Below, in pieces: positions 8,681-18,304 of a DNA stretch of 64,000 nucleotides. Within the stretch, counting starts at the first letter, position 1. The number at the start of each line of letters is the position of its first letter. The notes under the pieces were generated by a model. It did no database searches. It saw only the letters and a list, made by a program, of their open reading frames with translations, and was not told where the DNA came from. The stretch is from Bacillus sp. EB106-08-02-XG196. Lineage in GTDB: Bacteria; Bacillota; Bacilli; Bacillales; Cytobacillaceae. Both the position numbers and the translations under genes were made by a program. The DNA is taken from assembly GCF_013396335.1 (NCBI RefSeq), contig NZ_JABWSY010000005.1:124001-188000 (forward strand). The letters are read 5' to 3'.

Positions 8681-10750
8681 TCAATTACCCCATTTAAAGA
8701 TTCTCTTATACCAAGGGTCCTTTGTATCCTGAATCTTTTCCGCAGGTTTATCTTCTTTATGCTCTAAATGATCGGTACAGTATTCTGTTGGCTCAGTGCC
8801 TGCTACAAAATAAGTAAAGCGGCGGACTGGGCAATCCTTTGAGGCAAGCTTGCCGTTCACAGGATTGACATAAACGCCAATGACACCCTCTTTCGGAGGG
8901 GTAAATGCCTTGACAGGCTTATCTTTTAAGGATTTCTCCATGAAGCTTGCCCAAATGTTTTTCGCATAGCTCTTTTCTGCCGTAAGGGTAATTGGTTTCC
9001 CCACATCATGACCAGCCCAAACGGCTGTCACCAGCTGTGGTGTAAAACCAATCATCCAGCTGTCAGTCTCGGTTGAACCCGATTTACCTGCATAAGGACG
9101 TGTGATGTCGTCAATAAGGGAATTCCCTGTAACCTTGGCATAGCCGTTGAGCTTCTTATCGAACATTCCTGTCATCATTTGTGTCATAACATAGGCTTTC
9201 GCCGGGTCTAACACCTTTTCGGCCTCGTGCTCTCTTTCAAAAATAACCTTTCCATTATAATCTTCTACCTTTGTAATCAATGTAGGTTCTACCTTTTTTC
9301 CGCCATTTGCAAATTGACTGTAGGCATTCGCCATGTCAATGACCCGAACGCCGGAAGTACCTAGAGCCAGGGACGGAACATTGTCCATCTTTGTAGAGAT
9401 TCCAAACTTTTTAACTGTATCGATTAAGGTGTCAACACCCATAAATAAGTGCGTTTTGACTGCGTAAATATTATCTGAGACAGCCAGGGCTTGTGCAAGG
9501 GTTATTTCTCCGTCTGCATACTTGTTATTAAAGTTATGTGGTGAATATTCCGTTCTGCCATCATCAAATTTAAAGGTAGTTTTCTCACTTCTCATCGTTG
9601 AGGATGGAGTAAATCCTTGACTTAGTGCCGCATAATACAAAATAGGCTTAATGGTGGAACCTGGTTGTCTAATGGCTTGAACAGCACGATTAAACGGACT
9701 CTCTTCATAATTCCGTCCGCCAACCATTGCTCGGATATGACCGTTTTTCGGATCCATGGCGACGAAACCAACCTGAATTTCTGATTCACTCGCGATCGTT
9801 TCTTGAATTTGTTTTTCCGCAGCCTGCTGCTGCTTTAAATCGAGTGTGGTGTAGACTTTTAAACCGCCAAGAGCGATGGTTCGGTCATCTAGTTTAAGTT
9901 GATTTTTTAGTGCATTTTTAACAGCGTCTTGAAAGTATGGTGCAGCCTCGACCGTTTTATGTGGATGTTCGCCCACAAATGTAAGTGGAGCTTCCTTTGT
10001 CTTTAGAGCCGTTTCCTTTTTTATATAACCATTTTCTACCATCGAGTTTAGGATAATACCTTGGCGTTTTTCAGCGTTTTCCAAGGAATCCAGTGGTGAA
10101 TAGTGGCTGGGTCCTTTTGGAACACCTGCTAACATGGAGCTTTCAGCCAGGGATAACTCAGAAGCATTTTTCCCATAATAAAATTGGCTGGCCGCTTGGA
10201 CACCATATGCACCGTTGCCATAATAAATAGTGTTTAAATAGCCTTCTAAGATTTCTTCTTTTGAATAATTCATTTCAATCCGAATCGCATAAAATGCTTC
10301 ATGCAATTTCCGTGACCACGTCTTGTCATGCTCAAGGAATAGATTCCGTGCGTATTGCTGGGTGATTGTGCTGGCACCCTGGACCTTTGCGCCGGCTTTG
10401 ATATCAGCAAGAATGGCACCTAAAATTCGTTTATAGTCAAAGCCATTATGTTCATAAAAATTTTTATCTTCAATGGAGACCGTCGCGTTAATCAAATCGG
10501 GCGAGATTTCTTTAAGAGGAACCCAGTATCGCTTTTGACCGCTGTTGCTTTCACCAATCAGCGTTCCATCATTGGCAAAGAATAATGTGGATTGTGGAAC
10601 CACAAGCGGCGGCGCCCCGAGAATTTTGGCATAACCAAGAATTCCAAGGAAAACAATCAGCATGCATGCCAAGCCTATCAAACTAATGATAATAAAGGCA
10701 CGCAAGTATTTTATCGTTTTTCGAAATCCATGATTCGTCATCAACTCCAC
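8681..10750 (-). CDS. pbpG: Class A penicillin-binding protein 2D (PbpG)
   Basis: Bifunctional peptidoglycan synthase of 689 residues, near the B. subtilis PbpG length. It has an N-terminal membrane anchor (about residues 14-40), a GT51 glycosyltransferase domain with the catalytic EDKNFYEHNGFD motif and GASTITQQYARNLF, and a transpeptidase domain with STIK (active S365), SDN and KSGST. In B. subtilis this forespore-expressed enzyme acts with PbpF in germ-wall synthesis. The GTG start at 10750 is set by GAAGGAGG 8 bases upstream. It is transcribed away from speE. Confidence 0.93.
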   Translation of the reverse strand: MELMTNHGFRKTIKYLRAFIIISLIGLACMLIVFLGILGYAKILGAPPLVVPQSTLFFANDGTLIGESNSGQKRYWVPLKEISPDLINATVSIEDKNFYEHNGFDYKRILGAILADIKAGAKVQGASTITQQYARNLFLEHDKTWSRKLHEAFYAIRIEMNYSKEEILEGYLNTIYYGNGAYGVQAASQFYYGKNASELSLAESSMLAGVPKGPSHYSPLDSLENAEKRQGIILNSMVENGYIKKETALKTKEAPLTFVGEHPHKTVEAAPYFQDAVKNALKNQLKLDDRTIALGGLKVYTTLDLKQQQAAEKQIQETIASESEIQVGFVAMDPKNGHIRAMVGGRNYEESPFNRAVQAIRQPGSTIKPILYYAALSQGFTPSSTMRSEKTTFKFDDGRTEYSPHNFNNKYADGEITLAQALAVSDNIYAVKTHLFMGVDTLIDTVKKFGISTKMDNVPSLALGTSGVRVIDMANAYSQFANGGKKVEPTLITKVEDYNGKVIFEREHEAEKVLDPAKAYVMTQMMTGMFDKKLNGYAKVTGNSLIDDITRPYAGKSGSTETDSWMIGFTPQLVTAVWAGHDVGKPITLTAEKSYAKNIWASFMEKSLKDKPVKAFTPPKEGVIGVYVNPVNGKLASKDCPVRRFTYFVAGTEPTEYCTDHLEHKEDKPAEKIQDTKDPWYKRIFKWGN

Positions 10751-10957
10751 AAGAATACCCTCCTTCGCCTTTTCTTAACAGTATTGAAACAAAAAAGTAT
10801 TTTTAAACTAGTAAAAAGAAAAATTTTTCTAGAAATTTTGATAGATTATGCTAGACTTTTCTTTATGTTTGTAATTCAATAGTTTGGGTACTATAAAAAT
10901 GGAATGATTTCGTAGTATGTGGCTTGAATAAAAAAGAATCTGGAAGGAAGATGAAAC

Positions 10958-11785
10958 ATGGCAATTTGGTTTACAGAAAAGCAAACTGAAAACTTCGGCA
11001 TCACCATGAAGATAAATAAAACTTTACATACGGAACAAACGGAATTTCAAAAGCTTGATATGGTAGAAACAGAAGAGTGGGGCAACATGCTTCTACTAGA
11101 TGACATGGTGATGACCTCTGTTAAGGACGAGTTTGTTTACCACGAAATGGTGGCACATGTACCATTGTTTACACACCCAAACCCAGAGAACGTGTTAGTT
11201 GTCGGCGGCGGTGATGGCGGCGTTATCCGTGAAGTATTGAAGCACCCAAGTGTGAAAAAAGCAACGCTTGTTGATATTGATGGAAAAGTAATTGAGTACT
11301 CTAAAAAGTTTTTACCAGAAATCGCTGGCATGCTTGACGATCACCGCGTTGACGTTCAAGTAGACGACGGATTCATGCACATCGCAAATAGCGAAAATGA
11401 ATATGACGTGATTATGGTTGACTCTACCGAGCCAGTAGGACCGGCAGTGAATCTATTTACAAAAGGCTTCTACGCGGGAATTTCTAAGGCATTAAAAGAA
11501 GATGGTATCTTCGTAGCACAGTCTGATAATCCATGGTTCAAGGCAGATCTTATTCGCAGCGTACAACGTGACGTTAGGGAAATCTTCCCAATTACCCGTT
11601 TATATGTAGCGAACATCCCAACCTATCCAAGCGGGCTATGGGCATTCACCATCGGATCCAAAAAGCACGACCCGCTGGAAGTAAGCGAAGACCGCTTCCA
11701 CGAAATCGAAACAAAGTACTATACAAAAGAACTACACAAAGCAGCATTCGTACTGCCCAAGTTTGTTGGCGATTTAGTAAAGTAA
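10958..11785 (+). CDS. speE: Spermidine synthase
   Basis: SpeE transfers aminopropyl from decarboxylated S-adenosylmethionine to putrescine. The 275-residue protein has an N-terminal beta-hairpin domain ([20 protein letters not shown]) and a Rossmann methyltransferase-like core with the nucleotide-binding [16 protein letters not shown]. The catalytic DSTEPVGPA segment and a conserved C-terminus follow. The start is preceded by CTGGAAGGAAGATG. Agmatinase (speB) follows but is separated by 344 bp of repeats, so the usual speEB operon is stretched here. Confidence 0.96.
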   Translation: MAIWFTEKQTENFGITMKINKTLHTEQTEFQKLDMVETEEWGNMLLLDDMVMTSVKDEFVYHEMVAHVPLFTHPNPENVLVVGGGDGGVIREVLKHPSVKKATLVDIDGKVIEYSKKFLPEIAGMLDDHRVDVQVDDGFMHIANSENEYDVIMVDSTEPVGPAVNLFTKGFYAGISKALKEDGIFVAQSDNPWFKADLIRSVQRDVREIFPITRLYVANIPTYPSGLWAFTIGSKKHDPLEVSEDRFHEIETKYYTKELHKAAFVLPKFVGDLVK

Positions 11786-11802
11786 TGTGTCGATGCTGCT
11801 GC

Positions 11803-11837
11803 AGCGGTGCCTGTCACCAAAGGTGACAGGCACCGCT
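11803..11837. repeat. 16-bp perfect inverted repeat with GTGCCTGTCACC core
   Basis: AGCGGTGCCTGTCACC (11803-11818), a 3-base loop, then its exact complement (11822-11837). There is no T run after it, so it is not a classical terminator. The 12-mer GTGCCTGTCACC inside recurs at several other places in the window. A smaller palindrome (GGACACTGTCC) and GCGGACA-type short repeats follow to 11889. Confidence 0.8.
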
Positions 11838-11889
11838 CGTGGACACTGTCCACCGGGGGCGGACACTTCCAACCCTCAGGCGGACAGTT

Positions 11890-12092
11890 AGTGACCGAAA
11901 ATGCTTTAAAAAAGGGTTTTCGGTTAAAGCAGGGTGTCTGGAGTGACTGAAACGGGTTTGAAAAAGGAATTACGGTCAATGCAGGGTGTCTGGAGTGACC
12001 GAAACAGGTTTGAAAAAGGGATTAGGGTCAATGCAGGGTGCCTGGAGTGACTGAAATGGAGTCCAAAACGACTTTACGGTCACTGCTGCACT
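11890..12092. repeat. 52-bp tandem repeat, about 3.9 copies
   Basis: Units begin at 11890, 11942, 11994 and 12046, and each of the first three is exactly 52 bp. Shared segments are AGTGACYGAAA at the start, a GGTTTGAAAAAGG-like middle, and GGTCAATGCAGGGTGYCTGG at the end. TGACCG near the start and CGGTCA near base 33 are inverted, so each unit could fold as a hairpin. Located between speE and speB; no open frame with a ribosome site is present. Confidence 0.85.
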
Positions 12093-12129
12093 TAATCTGT
12101 TTTATTACATACGAAGTGAGGTTTGATAG

Positions 12130-13002
12130 ATGCGTTTTGATGAGGCTTATTCTGGTAATGTGTTTATAAAGAGTCATCCGAATTTTGAGGAGAGTCAGGT
12201 TGTGCTTTACGGAATGCCGATGGACTGGACGGTTAGTTATCGTCCGGGCTCACGCTTTGGGCCATCTCGAATCCGTGAGGTATCGATTGGACTAGAGGAG
12301 TACAGTGCCTATTTGGACCGCGAGTTGGAGGAGGTTAAATACTTCGACGCTGGTGATATCCCGCTTCCATTTGGAAATGCCCAAAAGAGCTTGGACTTGA
12401 TTGAGGAATTCGTGGATCAAGTTTTGGATGCTGGTAAGTTTCCTTTTGGCATGGGCGGCGAGCACCTGGTGTCATGGCCGGTGATGAAGGCGGTCTATAA
12501 GAAATATCCTGATTTAGCGATCATTCATATGGATGCTCATACGGATCTTCGGGAGAACTATGAGGGTGAACCACTTTCCCACTCCACTCCGATTCGCAAA
12601 ATTGCTGAACATATAGGACCGAAGAATGTCTATTCCTTTGGTATCCGCTCCGGGATGAAGGAAGAATTCCAATGGGCAAAAGAAAACGGCATGCATATTT
12701 CTAAATTCGAAGTGCATCAGCCGTTAAAAGAGGTGCTTCCAGAGCTTGACGGACGTCCGGTTTATGTCACGATTGATATCGATGTTTTAGACCCTGCTCA
12801 TGCGCCTGGTACTGGGACAGTTGATTGCGGCGGAATTACTTCTAAAGAGCTTCTTGCTTCTATTCATGAAATCGGCCGTTCTGGTGTGAACGTTGTTGGC
12901 TGTGATCTTGTTGAGGTTGCCCCAATCTACGATCCATCTGAACAAACAGCGAACACTGCCAGCAAATTGATTCGTGAAATGCTTCTTGGCTGGGTGAAAT
13001 AA
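12130..13002 (+). CDS. speB: Agmatinase
   Basis: SpeB hydrolyses agmatine to putrescine and urea and supplies SpeE. It is 290 residues of the ureohydrolase family. The binuclear manganese ligands are in GGEHLVSWP, IIHMDAHTDLRENYEG (DAHTD) and VYVTIDIDVLDPAHAPGTGT (DIDxxDP). The length matches the B. subtilis enzyme. The start has GAAGTGAGG upstream. The 52-bp repeat block lies between it and speE, so it may have its own promoter or depend on readthrough. Confidence 0.96.
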   Translation: MRFDEAYSGNVFIKSHPNFEESQVVLYGMPMDWTVSYRPGSRFGPSRIREVSIGLEEYSAYLDRELEEVKYFDAGDIPLPFGNAQKSLDLIEEFVDQVLDAGKFPFGMGGEHLVSWPVMKAVYKKYPDLAIIHMDAHTDLRENYEGEPLSHSTPIRKIAEHIGPKNVYSFGIRSGMKEEFQWAKENGMHISKFEVHQPLKEVLPELDGRPVYVTIDIDVLDPAHAPGTGTVDCGGITSKELLASIHEIGRSGVNVVGCDLVEVAPIYDPSEQTANTASKLIREMLLGWVK

Positions 13003-13012
13003 AAACTTGCTA

Positions 13013-13048
13013 ACGTGCCTGTCCCAATCGCGGGGCAGGCATGTTTTG
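13013..13048 (+). terminator. speB terminator
   Basis: GTGCCTGTCCC-AATCG-CGGGGCAGGCAT hairpin followed by GTTTTG. Its left arm resembles the GTGCCTGTCACC repeat word seen elsewhere. Confidence 0.65.
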
Positions 13049-13155
13049 AATTGTGTTTATACAATGGTTATAATAGAAAGCGTGCCCTAGTCGGCAAACA
13101 AGAAAAATTCCAAGGACCTGCATAGGGTTCATTTTTAAAAAGGGTGTGCATTTCG

Positions 13156-13575
13156 TTGTCAATCCCTGAATTACCTGTGAAAATTAGTGTCAAGACGACA
13201 ATTGACCAGCAAGAGACTTTTGAATTGATGGTATTTGGTACATACTTTGAAAAAGGAAATGCTTCTTATCTTCGATATGAGGAAGCGATGGAAGAGGGAA
13301 GTGTTCGGACGATTGTAAAGATGGCCGCGAAGAACGCCTTGATTTTACGCGGCGGTGCGATTAAAATGCGTCTTCCATTTGAATTAAATCGAAAGCTGAA
13401 TGGCAGCTATGAAATGCCGTTTGGACAGTTTGCAACCGTGACAAAGGCAAAAAGATTAGACTATTCCTATGAAAATGGCAAAGGCCACTTTGATGTTCTT
13501 TATGATTTTTCAATGGAGGGTAGTCCGGCAAGTACATATCAGTTAGAAATTGCGTTTCAGGAGGAGAAGGAATGA
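13156..13575 (+). CDS. ywiB: DUF1934 family protein YwiB
   Basis: A 139-residue protein of the DUF1934/YwiB family, a calycin-like beta-barrel of unknown function. Visible features are the alternating beta pattern ([21 protein letters not shown]) and the conserved [15 protein letters not shown] segment near the middle. I prefer the TTG start at 13156 because AAAAGGGTG lies 9 bases upstream; GTG at 13144 overlaps that site. The stop overlaps the argS start by four bases (ATGA), which implies translational coupling with argS, as in many Bacillus genomes. Confidence 0.87.
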   Translation: MSIPELPVKISVKTTIDQQETFELMVFGTYFEKGNASYLRYEEAMEEGSVRTIVKMAAKNALILRGGAIKMRLPFELNRKLNGSYEMPFGQFATVTKAKRLDYSYENGKGHFDVLYDFSMEGSPASTYQLEIAFQEEKE

Positions 13576-15242
13576 ACATTGTAGAACAGGTTCAGAGTAG
13601 ATTAAAAGAGGAAATTCGGGCTGCGGTTGTCAAGGCAAACCTGGCAACGGAAGAGCAGATTCCAGATGTGATTCTAGAGGTGCCAAAGGAAAAGGCGCAC
13701 GGCGATTACTCCACAAATATGGCGATGCAGCTTGCGCGCGTGGCGAAGAAAGCGCCGCGAATGATTGCGGAAGCACTTATCGAAAATTTTGATCGCTCCA
13801 AAGCTTCGATTGAAAAAATGGAAATGGCGGGTCCAGGGTTCATTAATTTTTATATGAATAATGCATACTTAACCGATCTAATTCCGACGGTTTTGGATGC
13901 TGGGGAAAAGTACGGTGAAACGACGGTTGGCGGTAAGCAGAAGGTTCAAGTCGAGTTTGTTTCTGCGAATCCAACGGGTGATTTGCACCTTGGACATGCA
14001 CGCGGTGCGGCAGTCGGTGATTCGCTTTGCAATATACTAGCGAAAGCGGGCTATGATGTTTCCCGTGAGTACTATATTAATGACGCTGGTAATCAAATTA
14101 ATAATCTTGCACTTTCCGTTGAGGCGCGTTATTTCCAAGCGTTAGGCATGGATAAAGCAATGCCGGAGGATGGCTACCATGGTGCGGATATCATCGGGAT
14201 TGGGAAGACGCTGGCAGAAGAGTTTGGCGATAAGTATGTGAATGTGGACGAGCAGGAGCGTTTTGAATTTTTCCGTGAGTACGGCTTGAAATACGAAATG
14301 GCGAAATTGCAAAAAGATCTTGAGGATTTCCGTGTTTCGTTTGATGTTTGGTACTCTGAAACGTCCCTTTATAAAAATGGAAAAATCGATGAGGGTTTAA
14401 AGGCGCTTACGAAGAGCGGCTATATTTATGAGGAAGAGGGTGCGACTTGGCTGCGCTCGACTGATTTCGGAGATGATAAGGACCGCGTGCTGATTAAGCA
14501 GGATGGTTCGTATACGTACTTGACGCCGGATATTGCTTACCATAAAGACAAGCTTGACCGCGGCTTTGAAAAACTCATCAATATTTGGGGTGCGGATCAC
14601 CACGGTTATATCCCGCGGATGAAGGCGGCGATTCAGTCACTTGGCTATGGTGCGGACGCCCTCGAGGTCGAAATCATCCAGCTTGTCCACCTGTATAAAA
14701 ACGGTGAGAAGATGAAGATGAGTAAACGTACCGGTAAAGCGGTGACGATGCGCGATTTGGTCGATGAGGTCGGCCTCGATGCCACGCGCTACTTCTTTGC
14801 GATGAGAAGTTCAGATACCCATATGGATTTTGACTTGGATTTAGCGGTATCAGAATCAAATGAAAATCCTGTTTATTATGCTCAATATGCACACGCGAGG
14901 ATTTGCAGTATTCTTCGCTCTGGCGAGGAGCAAGGGATTGCAGTTGATAAGAATGCTGATTTCTCATTAATTGGTGCGGAAAAAGAGATTGAGCTGTTGA
15001 AGAAGCTTGGCGAGTTCCCGCAAGCGGTTGGAGAGGCAGCAGTGAAGCGCGTGCCTCACCGCGTTACGAACTATATTATGGAACTGGCTTCAACGTTCCA
15101 CAGCTTCTACAATGCAGAAAAAGTACTCGACAGCGAGCAGCCAGAGCGCACTAAGGCGCGCCTCGCGTTAATCAAAACCGTCCAAATCACATTGAAAAAT
15201 GCCCTTGCCTTGATTGGTGTCTCCGCTCCCGAAAAAATGTAA
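13572..15242 (+). CDS. argS: Arginyl-tRNA synthetase
   Basis: Class Ia aminoacyl-tRNA synthetase of 556 residues that charges tRNA-Arg. The HIGH signature appears as [16 protein letters not shown], the KMSKS-type loop as [14 protein letters not shown], and an N-terminal Add-1 domain (residues 1-110) recognises the tRNA D-loop. The C-terminal anticodon-binding domain ends SAPEKM, close to the family's usual VGVSAPERM terminus. The start overlaps ywiB, with AGGAGAAGGA upstream. Codon usage is slightly more GC-rich than in the neighbours but otherwise ordinary. Confidence 0.97.
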   Translation: MNIVEQVQSRLKEEIRAAVVKANLATEEQIPDVILEVPKEKAHGDYSTNMAMQLARVAKKAPRMIAEALIENFDRSKASIEKMEMAGPGFINFYMNNAYLTDLIPTVLDAGEKYGETTVGGKQKVQVEFVSANPTGDLHLGHARGAAVGDSLCNILAKAGYDVSREYYINDAGNQINNLALSVEARYFQALGMDKAMPEDGYHGADIIGIGKTLAEEFGDKYVNVDEQERFEFFREYGLKYEMAKLQKDLEDFRVSFDVWYSETSLYKNGKIDEGLKALTKSGYIYEEEGATWLRSTDFGDDKDRVLIKQDGSYTYLTPDIAYHKDKLDRGFEKLINIWGADHHGYIPRMKAAIQSLGYGADALEVEIIQLVHLYKNGEKMKMSKRTGKAVTMRDLVDEVGLDATRYFFAMRSSDTHMDFDLDLAVSESNENPVYYAQYAHARICSILRSGEEQGIAVDKNADFSLIGAEKEIELLKKLGEFPQAVGEAAVKRVPHRVTNYIMELASTFHSFYNAEKVLDSEQPERTKARLALIKTVQITLKNALALIGVSAPEKM

Positions 15243-15251
15243 GTTCTAGTT

Positions 15252-15281
15252 CGGCTCCCTTTTAGGGGGCTGTTTTTTTAT
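15252..15281 (+). terminator. argS terminator
   Basis: CGGCTCCC-TTTTA-GGGGGCTG hairpin followed by TTTTTTTAT. Confidence 0.8.
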
Positions 15282-15292
15282 AGCGGTTAAAC

Positions 15293-15316
15293 GGTGTCAC
15301 CTTGGTGACAGGCACC
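15293..15316. repeat. GGTGTCACC/GGTGACAGGCACC short palindromic repeat
   Basis: GGTGTCACC, a 2-base loop, then GGTGACAGGCACC. It carries the same 12-mer (minus orientation, 15304-15315) found downstream of speE and inside the atp operon. It sits just after the argS terminator. Confidence 0.7.
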
Positions 15317-15398
15317 ATTTATACATCACTGCATATTTATCCGTTTTTTGGAAATGTTAGTAAGGTGATTTTGAGATGAGTAGATGGGAGTGGCTCTG

Positions 15399-15578
15399 AT
15401 GAATGTGGGAAGAGCGAAGGAAATTTCTGAGTCTTTGGAGATGGTTACTGTTACGTATGAGGGGACGCCTGTGATTATTCAGCATGTGGATGATAATACG
15501 AAGATGGCGAGGATTTATGCGAAGTCTGATCCGGAGAATGAACGGGAAGTTCCAGTCTTGAATCTTATTGAAGAGTAA
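15399..15578 (+). CDS. sspH: H-type small acid-soluble spore protein
   Basis: A 59-residue SASP of the SspH family, a minor forespore core protein made late in sporulation. The family pattern is clear: MNVGRAKEISES, then VTYEGTPVIIQHVDDNTKMA, then ARIY and a C-terminal VPVLNLIEE. The start at MNVGRAKE is preceded by GGGAGTGG. It sits downstream of argS and just upstream of a dispersed repeat element. It is expected to be under SigG control, but I did not identify a certain SigG promoter. Confidence 0.92.
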   Translation: MNVGRAKEISESLEMVTVTYEGTPVIIQHVDDNTKMARIYAKSDPENEREVPVLNLIEE

Positions 15579-15579
15579 G

Positions 15580-15702
15580 AAAAGCGGAAGTGCCTCGATC
15601 AGCCCCGACAAGCGCTGGAGGGCCTGTGGGTGAAGTCGTGCTCTTTGACTTCATCTGCAGGGACGAAGCGACCTCGAGGGGCTAGGCACTGGAGCTAGAC
15701 AA
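15580..15702. repeat. Dispersed structured element, family A (copy 1, variant centre)
   Basis: It begins AAAAGCGGAAGTGCCT and ends AGGCACTGGAGCTAGACA, the same ends as the copies at 34688 and 56767. Its centre differs: CTCGATCAGCCCCGAC near the left end and CGACCTCGAGGGGCT near the right, with GAAGTC/GACTTC arms in between. It is palindromic overall and non-coding. Confidence 0.8.
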
Positions 15703-15737
15703 GAAAGAGTCTCCGCTAAGGAGACTCTTTCTTTTTA
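15700..15737. terminator. Terminator facing the DUF4023 gene
   Basis: AAAGAGTCTCC-GCTA-AGGAGACTCTTT hairpin with a T run on the right and an A run on the left. It can serve the sspH side and the minus-strand gene at 15735. Confidence 0.75.
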
Positions 15738-15863
15738 TACACCTTGTGAGTGCTGATGATTTGGTAATTTGCTTTCAGGGTCATTATTGCCATGCTTTTT
15801 ATTTTTTTCCTGCTTCTTTTGGTTTTCGGCTAATTTTTGCACGAATTGGCTAGTGCTTTCCAT
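15735..15863 (-). CDS. DUF4023-type small protein, 42 residues
   Basis: A short gene read from the raw sequence on the minus strand: MESTSQFVQKLAENQKKQEK, then a basic NKKHGNN stretch, then PESKLPNHQHSQGV and a stop. AAGGAGG lies 8-9 bases before the ATG, and a hairpin terminator follows the stop, which supports a real gene. The MES-Q-FV-KL-ENQKK pattern resembles DUF4023 proteins of Bacillus, which have no known function. It is highly charged with no membrane segment. Family assignment is from memory of the pattern. Confidence 0.75.
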   Translation of the reverse strand: MESTSQFVQKLAENQKKQEKNKKHGNNDPESKLPNHQHSQGV

Positions 15864-15929
15864 TAACAATCCCTCCTTGTGTGAATCTGTTGTTACTTTA
15901 ACCATTTCTCCTTGTAAAAATGCTGGGAG

Positions 15930-16886
15930 TTATTTCACCTCAATGGTTGCCCCGCTGATGCGTTTAAATCCCCGCACCTTGCTAATATCCTCGACTAATT
16001 TCAAGGCTGCCTGGTCCTTTGCTTTTGCCTCAATCATGAAATCCACATCTTGTCCGATTTCTTTCAGCATTTTTAATAGGGGCATGATAAACTCTAGGTC
16101 AACGTAATCGGCATGTGAACGGAATTCCTTTTCAGCCTTTGGTGAGGAAATATGGATTTTCGGTAAATGGCCGACATGGCCCCAGGTTTGGAAAATCCTT
16201 GGCAGCAACTCCTCCAATGGCGGCTCGCAAAGGTTTGCCATATGATGATGATAATCAAAGACAAAGGGAATGGTCTCTTTTTCACAAGCAATCAGCGTTT
16301 CCTCCGCATTATAGGTTTTGTCATCGTTCTCCAAGGTCATCGCCTTTTTAATATGGCTCGGAAGCCGCTTTAAATTTTCATGGAACCGAACTATGGTTTC
16401 AACCTTATCCCCATAGGCACCGCCAATATGAATATTCATCATCCCTCTGTCCTCAACACCCATGGCTTCGAACATCCGATAATGGTATTCCATATCGATG
16501 ACGGCGTTATTTGTAATTTTATCTTGTGGAGAGGTAAATAACGTGTATTGATTCGGATGGAAGCTTACACGCAAATTGTTCTTTTTGATTAACGCACCAA
16601 TTTCCTTCCACTGCTTCTTAAAAGGTGTGACAAAATCCCAAAATACCTCCGGATGGGTAGCTAATGGAACAATCGAACTAGATAGCCGGTACAATTCAAT
16701 TTCATGTGCGAGATTAAAATATAACATTCTTAGGGTATGGGCAAGATTAAGCTCTGTAAGTTCAAGCAATTTACTTTTACGTTCTTTATCGGTTAGCTGC
16801 TGATAGCGTGTAAAGGTAAGTGTCTTTGACGGAGAGGCGTCCCACAAAGTGATGGCCGTCGAAACATAGCCGAAACGAATCTTCAT
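15930..16886 (-). CDS. uvsE: UV DNA damage endonuclease
   Basis: UvsE nicks DNA 5' to UV photoproducts, an excision-repair route independent of UvrABC and common in spore formers. The 318-residue protein has the TIM-barrel family blocks: [20 protein letters not shown] at the start, [34 protein letters not shown] and [10 protein letters not shown], which carry the metal-binding His, Glu and Asp residues. It ends at the family's usual length. It lies 14 bases downstream of the phospholipase-D-like gene on the same strand, probably one transcript. Confidence 0.95.
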   Translation of the reverse strand: MKIRFGYVSTAITLWDASPSKTLTFTRYQQLTDKERKSKLLELTELNLAHTLRMLYFNLAHEIELYRLSSSIVPLATHPEVFWDFVTPFKKQWKEIGALIKKNNLRVSFHPNQYTLFTSPQDKITNNAVIDMEYHYRMFEAMGVEDRGMMNIHIGGAYGDKVETIVRFHENLKRLPSHIKKAMTLENDDKTYNAEETLIACEKETIPFVFDYHHHMANLCEPPLEELLPRIFQTWGHVGHLPKIHISSPKAEKEFRSHADYVDLEFIMPLLKMLKEIGQDVDFMIEAKAKDQAALKLVEDISKVRGFKRISGATIEVK

Positions 16887-16900
16887 CGCATAACTCCTTA

Positions 16901-18100
16901 CTATAAAAAGAAGGACAGAGCACCTGCAACGCCTTCCTTCAAGGATCTGAATAAATTTGGCTTATTAAGGTCCTCCAACTTCAATGGTTTGGAGTCCAAT
17001 ATGTCTTTATGAATAACTTCCTTAAACCGATCAACAAAGGCGGCATCATAAAAATAACAGTTAATTTCTTTGTTTAAAAATAAGCTTCGTTTATCAAAAT
17101 TAGCGGTACCAATATCACATAGTTGGTCGTCAATGATGATTGATTTTGCATGGTAAAAACCATTCCTATACTGAAAAACTTGTGCTCCTGCCTTCAACAT
17201 CGAACGTAAATATCGGTATGAAGCTTCTTGTACAAGCATATGATCTGTGATGTAGGGAACGACGATGGTTATCATAATACCGCGCTTTGCGGCAGTAATG
17301 AGTTCATTGATGAGTTTGTTGCTAGGAATAAAGTACGGTGTGCCAATGACGATTGACTTTTTTGCGCTTTGTAAAAAAGGGAGATACTTTTTTTCAAGAA
17401 AGCCAGCCTCCGTTGGAACGAATTGGTGTGCTATCTTTCCCTTTGGCTGTTTAGGGGTATAAGCCTCTACTGCCACATTTTCAGAGGAATATTCGTTCCA
17501 ATCAATAAAAAACTCTTGCTGCAGGAATGGGATGCTTTCACCGGTGATTTTTAAATGGTAGTCCCGCCATGGGCTCAGTTTTGGATCTTCGTCGATATAT
17601 TCTTTACCCACATTAAAGCCGCCAAGATAACCAATTTTTCCATCAATAATTGAAATTTTGCGGTGATTTCGCACCTGAGAGGAATAAAAAAGAAACGGAA
17701 GCCGTATCCGGTTGCTAAAGGCGAATTCAACACCGGCGGCACGCAAGTCGTTTATTGCAGGCTTTTTCACTTTATGACTGCCAATCCTGTCGACTAACAG
17801 TCTGACTTCGATGCCTTCTTTTGCTTTTGCTTTTAAAATTTCGAAAAACTGCTGGCTAAATTGGTCATCCCTGACGATATAAAACAGGATGTGAATATGG
17901 CTTCGGGCCATTTTCAATTCATGGAAGTAATCTGCAAAAAGCTCTTTTCCATGTGGGAAAATATCAAAATTTCCATACAGAATCGGTGTTTCTCGCTTTT
18001 GAAAAAGGCTGATATGCTTTTTCCTGCCGAAGGTTAAATCAAGATAAAGCCATACAATGATAAGAAGTATAAGAGCGATAACTATGGATGGTAAGTTCAT
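16901..18100 (-). CDS. ywiE: Phospholipase D/cardiolipin synthase-like protein (YwiE-like)
   Basis: A 399-residue membrane-anchored protein with one N-terminal membrane helix (about residues 5-25) and two HKD motifs: [19 protein letters not shown] and [20 protein letters not shown]. This is the cardiolipin synthase/PLD architecture, but with a single helix instead of the usual two. It is close to the B. subtilis YwiE group. Activity is expected to be phosphatidyl transfer between two phosphatidylglycerols. I start at ATG 18100, with GGAGG 11 bases upstream; the TTG at 18118 lies before that site. It is cotranscribed with uvsE. Confidence 0.88.
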   Translation of the reverse strand: MNLPSIVIALILLIIVWLYLDLTFGRKKHISLFQKRETPILYGNFDIFPHGKELFADYFHELKMARSHIHILFYIVRDDQFSQQFFEILKAKAKEGIEVRLLVDRIGSHKVKKPAINDLRAAGVEFAFSNRIRLPFLFYSSQVRNHRKISIIDGKIGYLGGFNVGKEYIDEDPKLSPWRDYHLKITGESIPFLQQEFFIDWNEYSSENVAVEAYTPKQPKGKIAHQFVPTEAGFLEKKYLPFLQSAKKSIVIGTPYFIPSNKLINELITAAKRGIMITIVVPYITDHMLVQEASYRYLRSMLKAGAQVFQYRNGFYHAKSIIIDDQLCDIGTANFDKRSLFLNKEINCYFYDAAFVDRFKEVIHKDILDSKPLKLEDLNKPNLFRSLKEGVAGALSFFL

Positions 18101-18194
18101 TCCGTATTGTTCCTCCAATCATTTATTTTAGGTTTGCCAAACAGGGGCGATAGTATGAATTGATAAAAGGTCAAATAAATTTTCAGAAAAACAT

Positions 18195-18222
18195 TTGACT
18201 GAATGCTCATTCATTATATAAT
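18195..18222 (+). promoter_or_regulatory. fadF promoter with FadR-type operator in the spacer
   Basis: TTGACT (18195-18200), 16 bp, TATAAT (18217-18222). The sequence TGACTGAATGCTCATTCAT (18196-18214) fills the spacer and contains the perfect dyad TGAATG-CT-CATTCA. It matches the B. subtilis FadR (YsiA) operator pattern TGAATGAATANTCATTCAT with two differences. Binding here would block RNA polymerase, with release by long-chain acyl-CoA. Confidence 0.8.
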
Positions 18223-18304
18223 GGTGTTAATAGTATTCAGAAAATTGGATTGTTTTAAAATTTTCTAGTAAGAGTGAACAATAGAAAACAAGGGGGCGTA
18301 TTGA

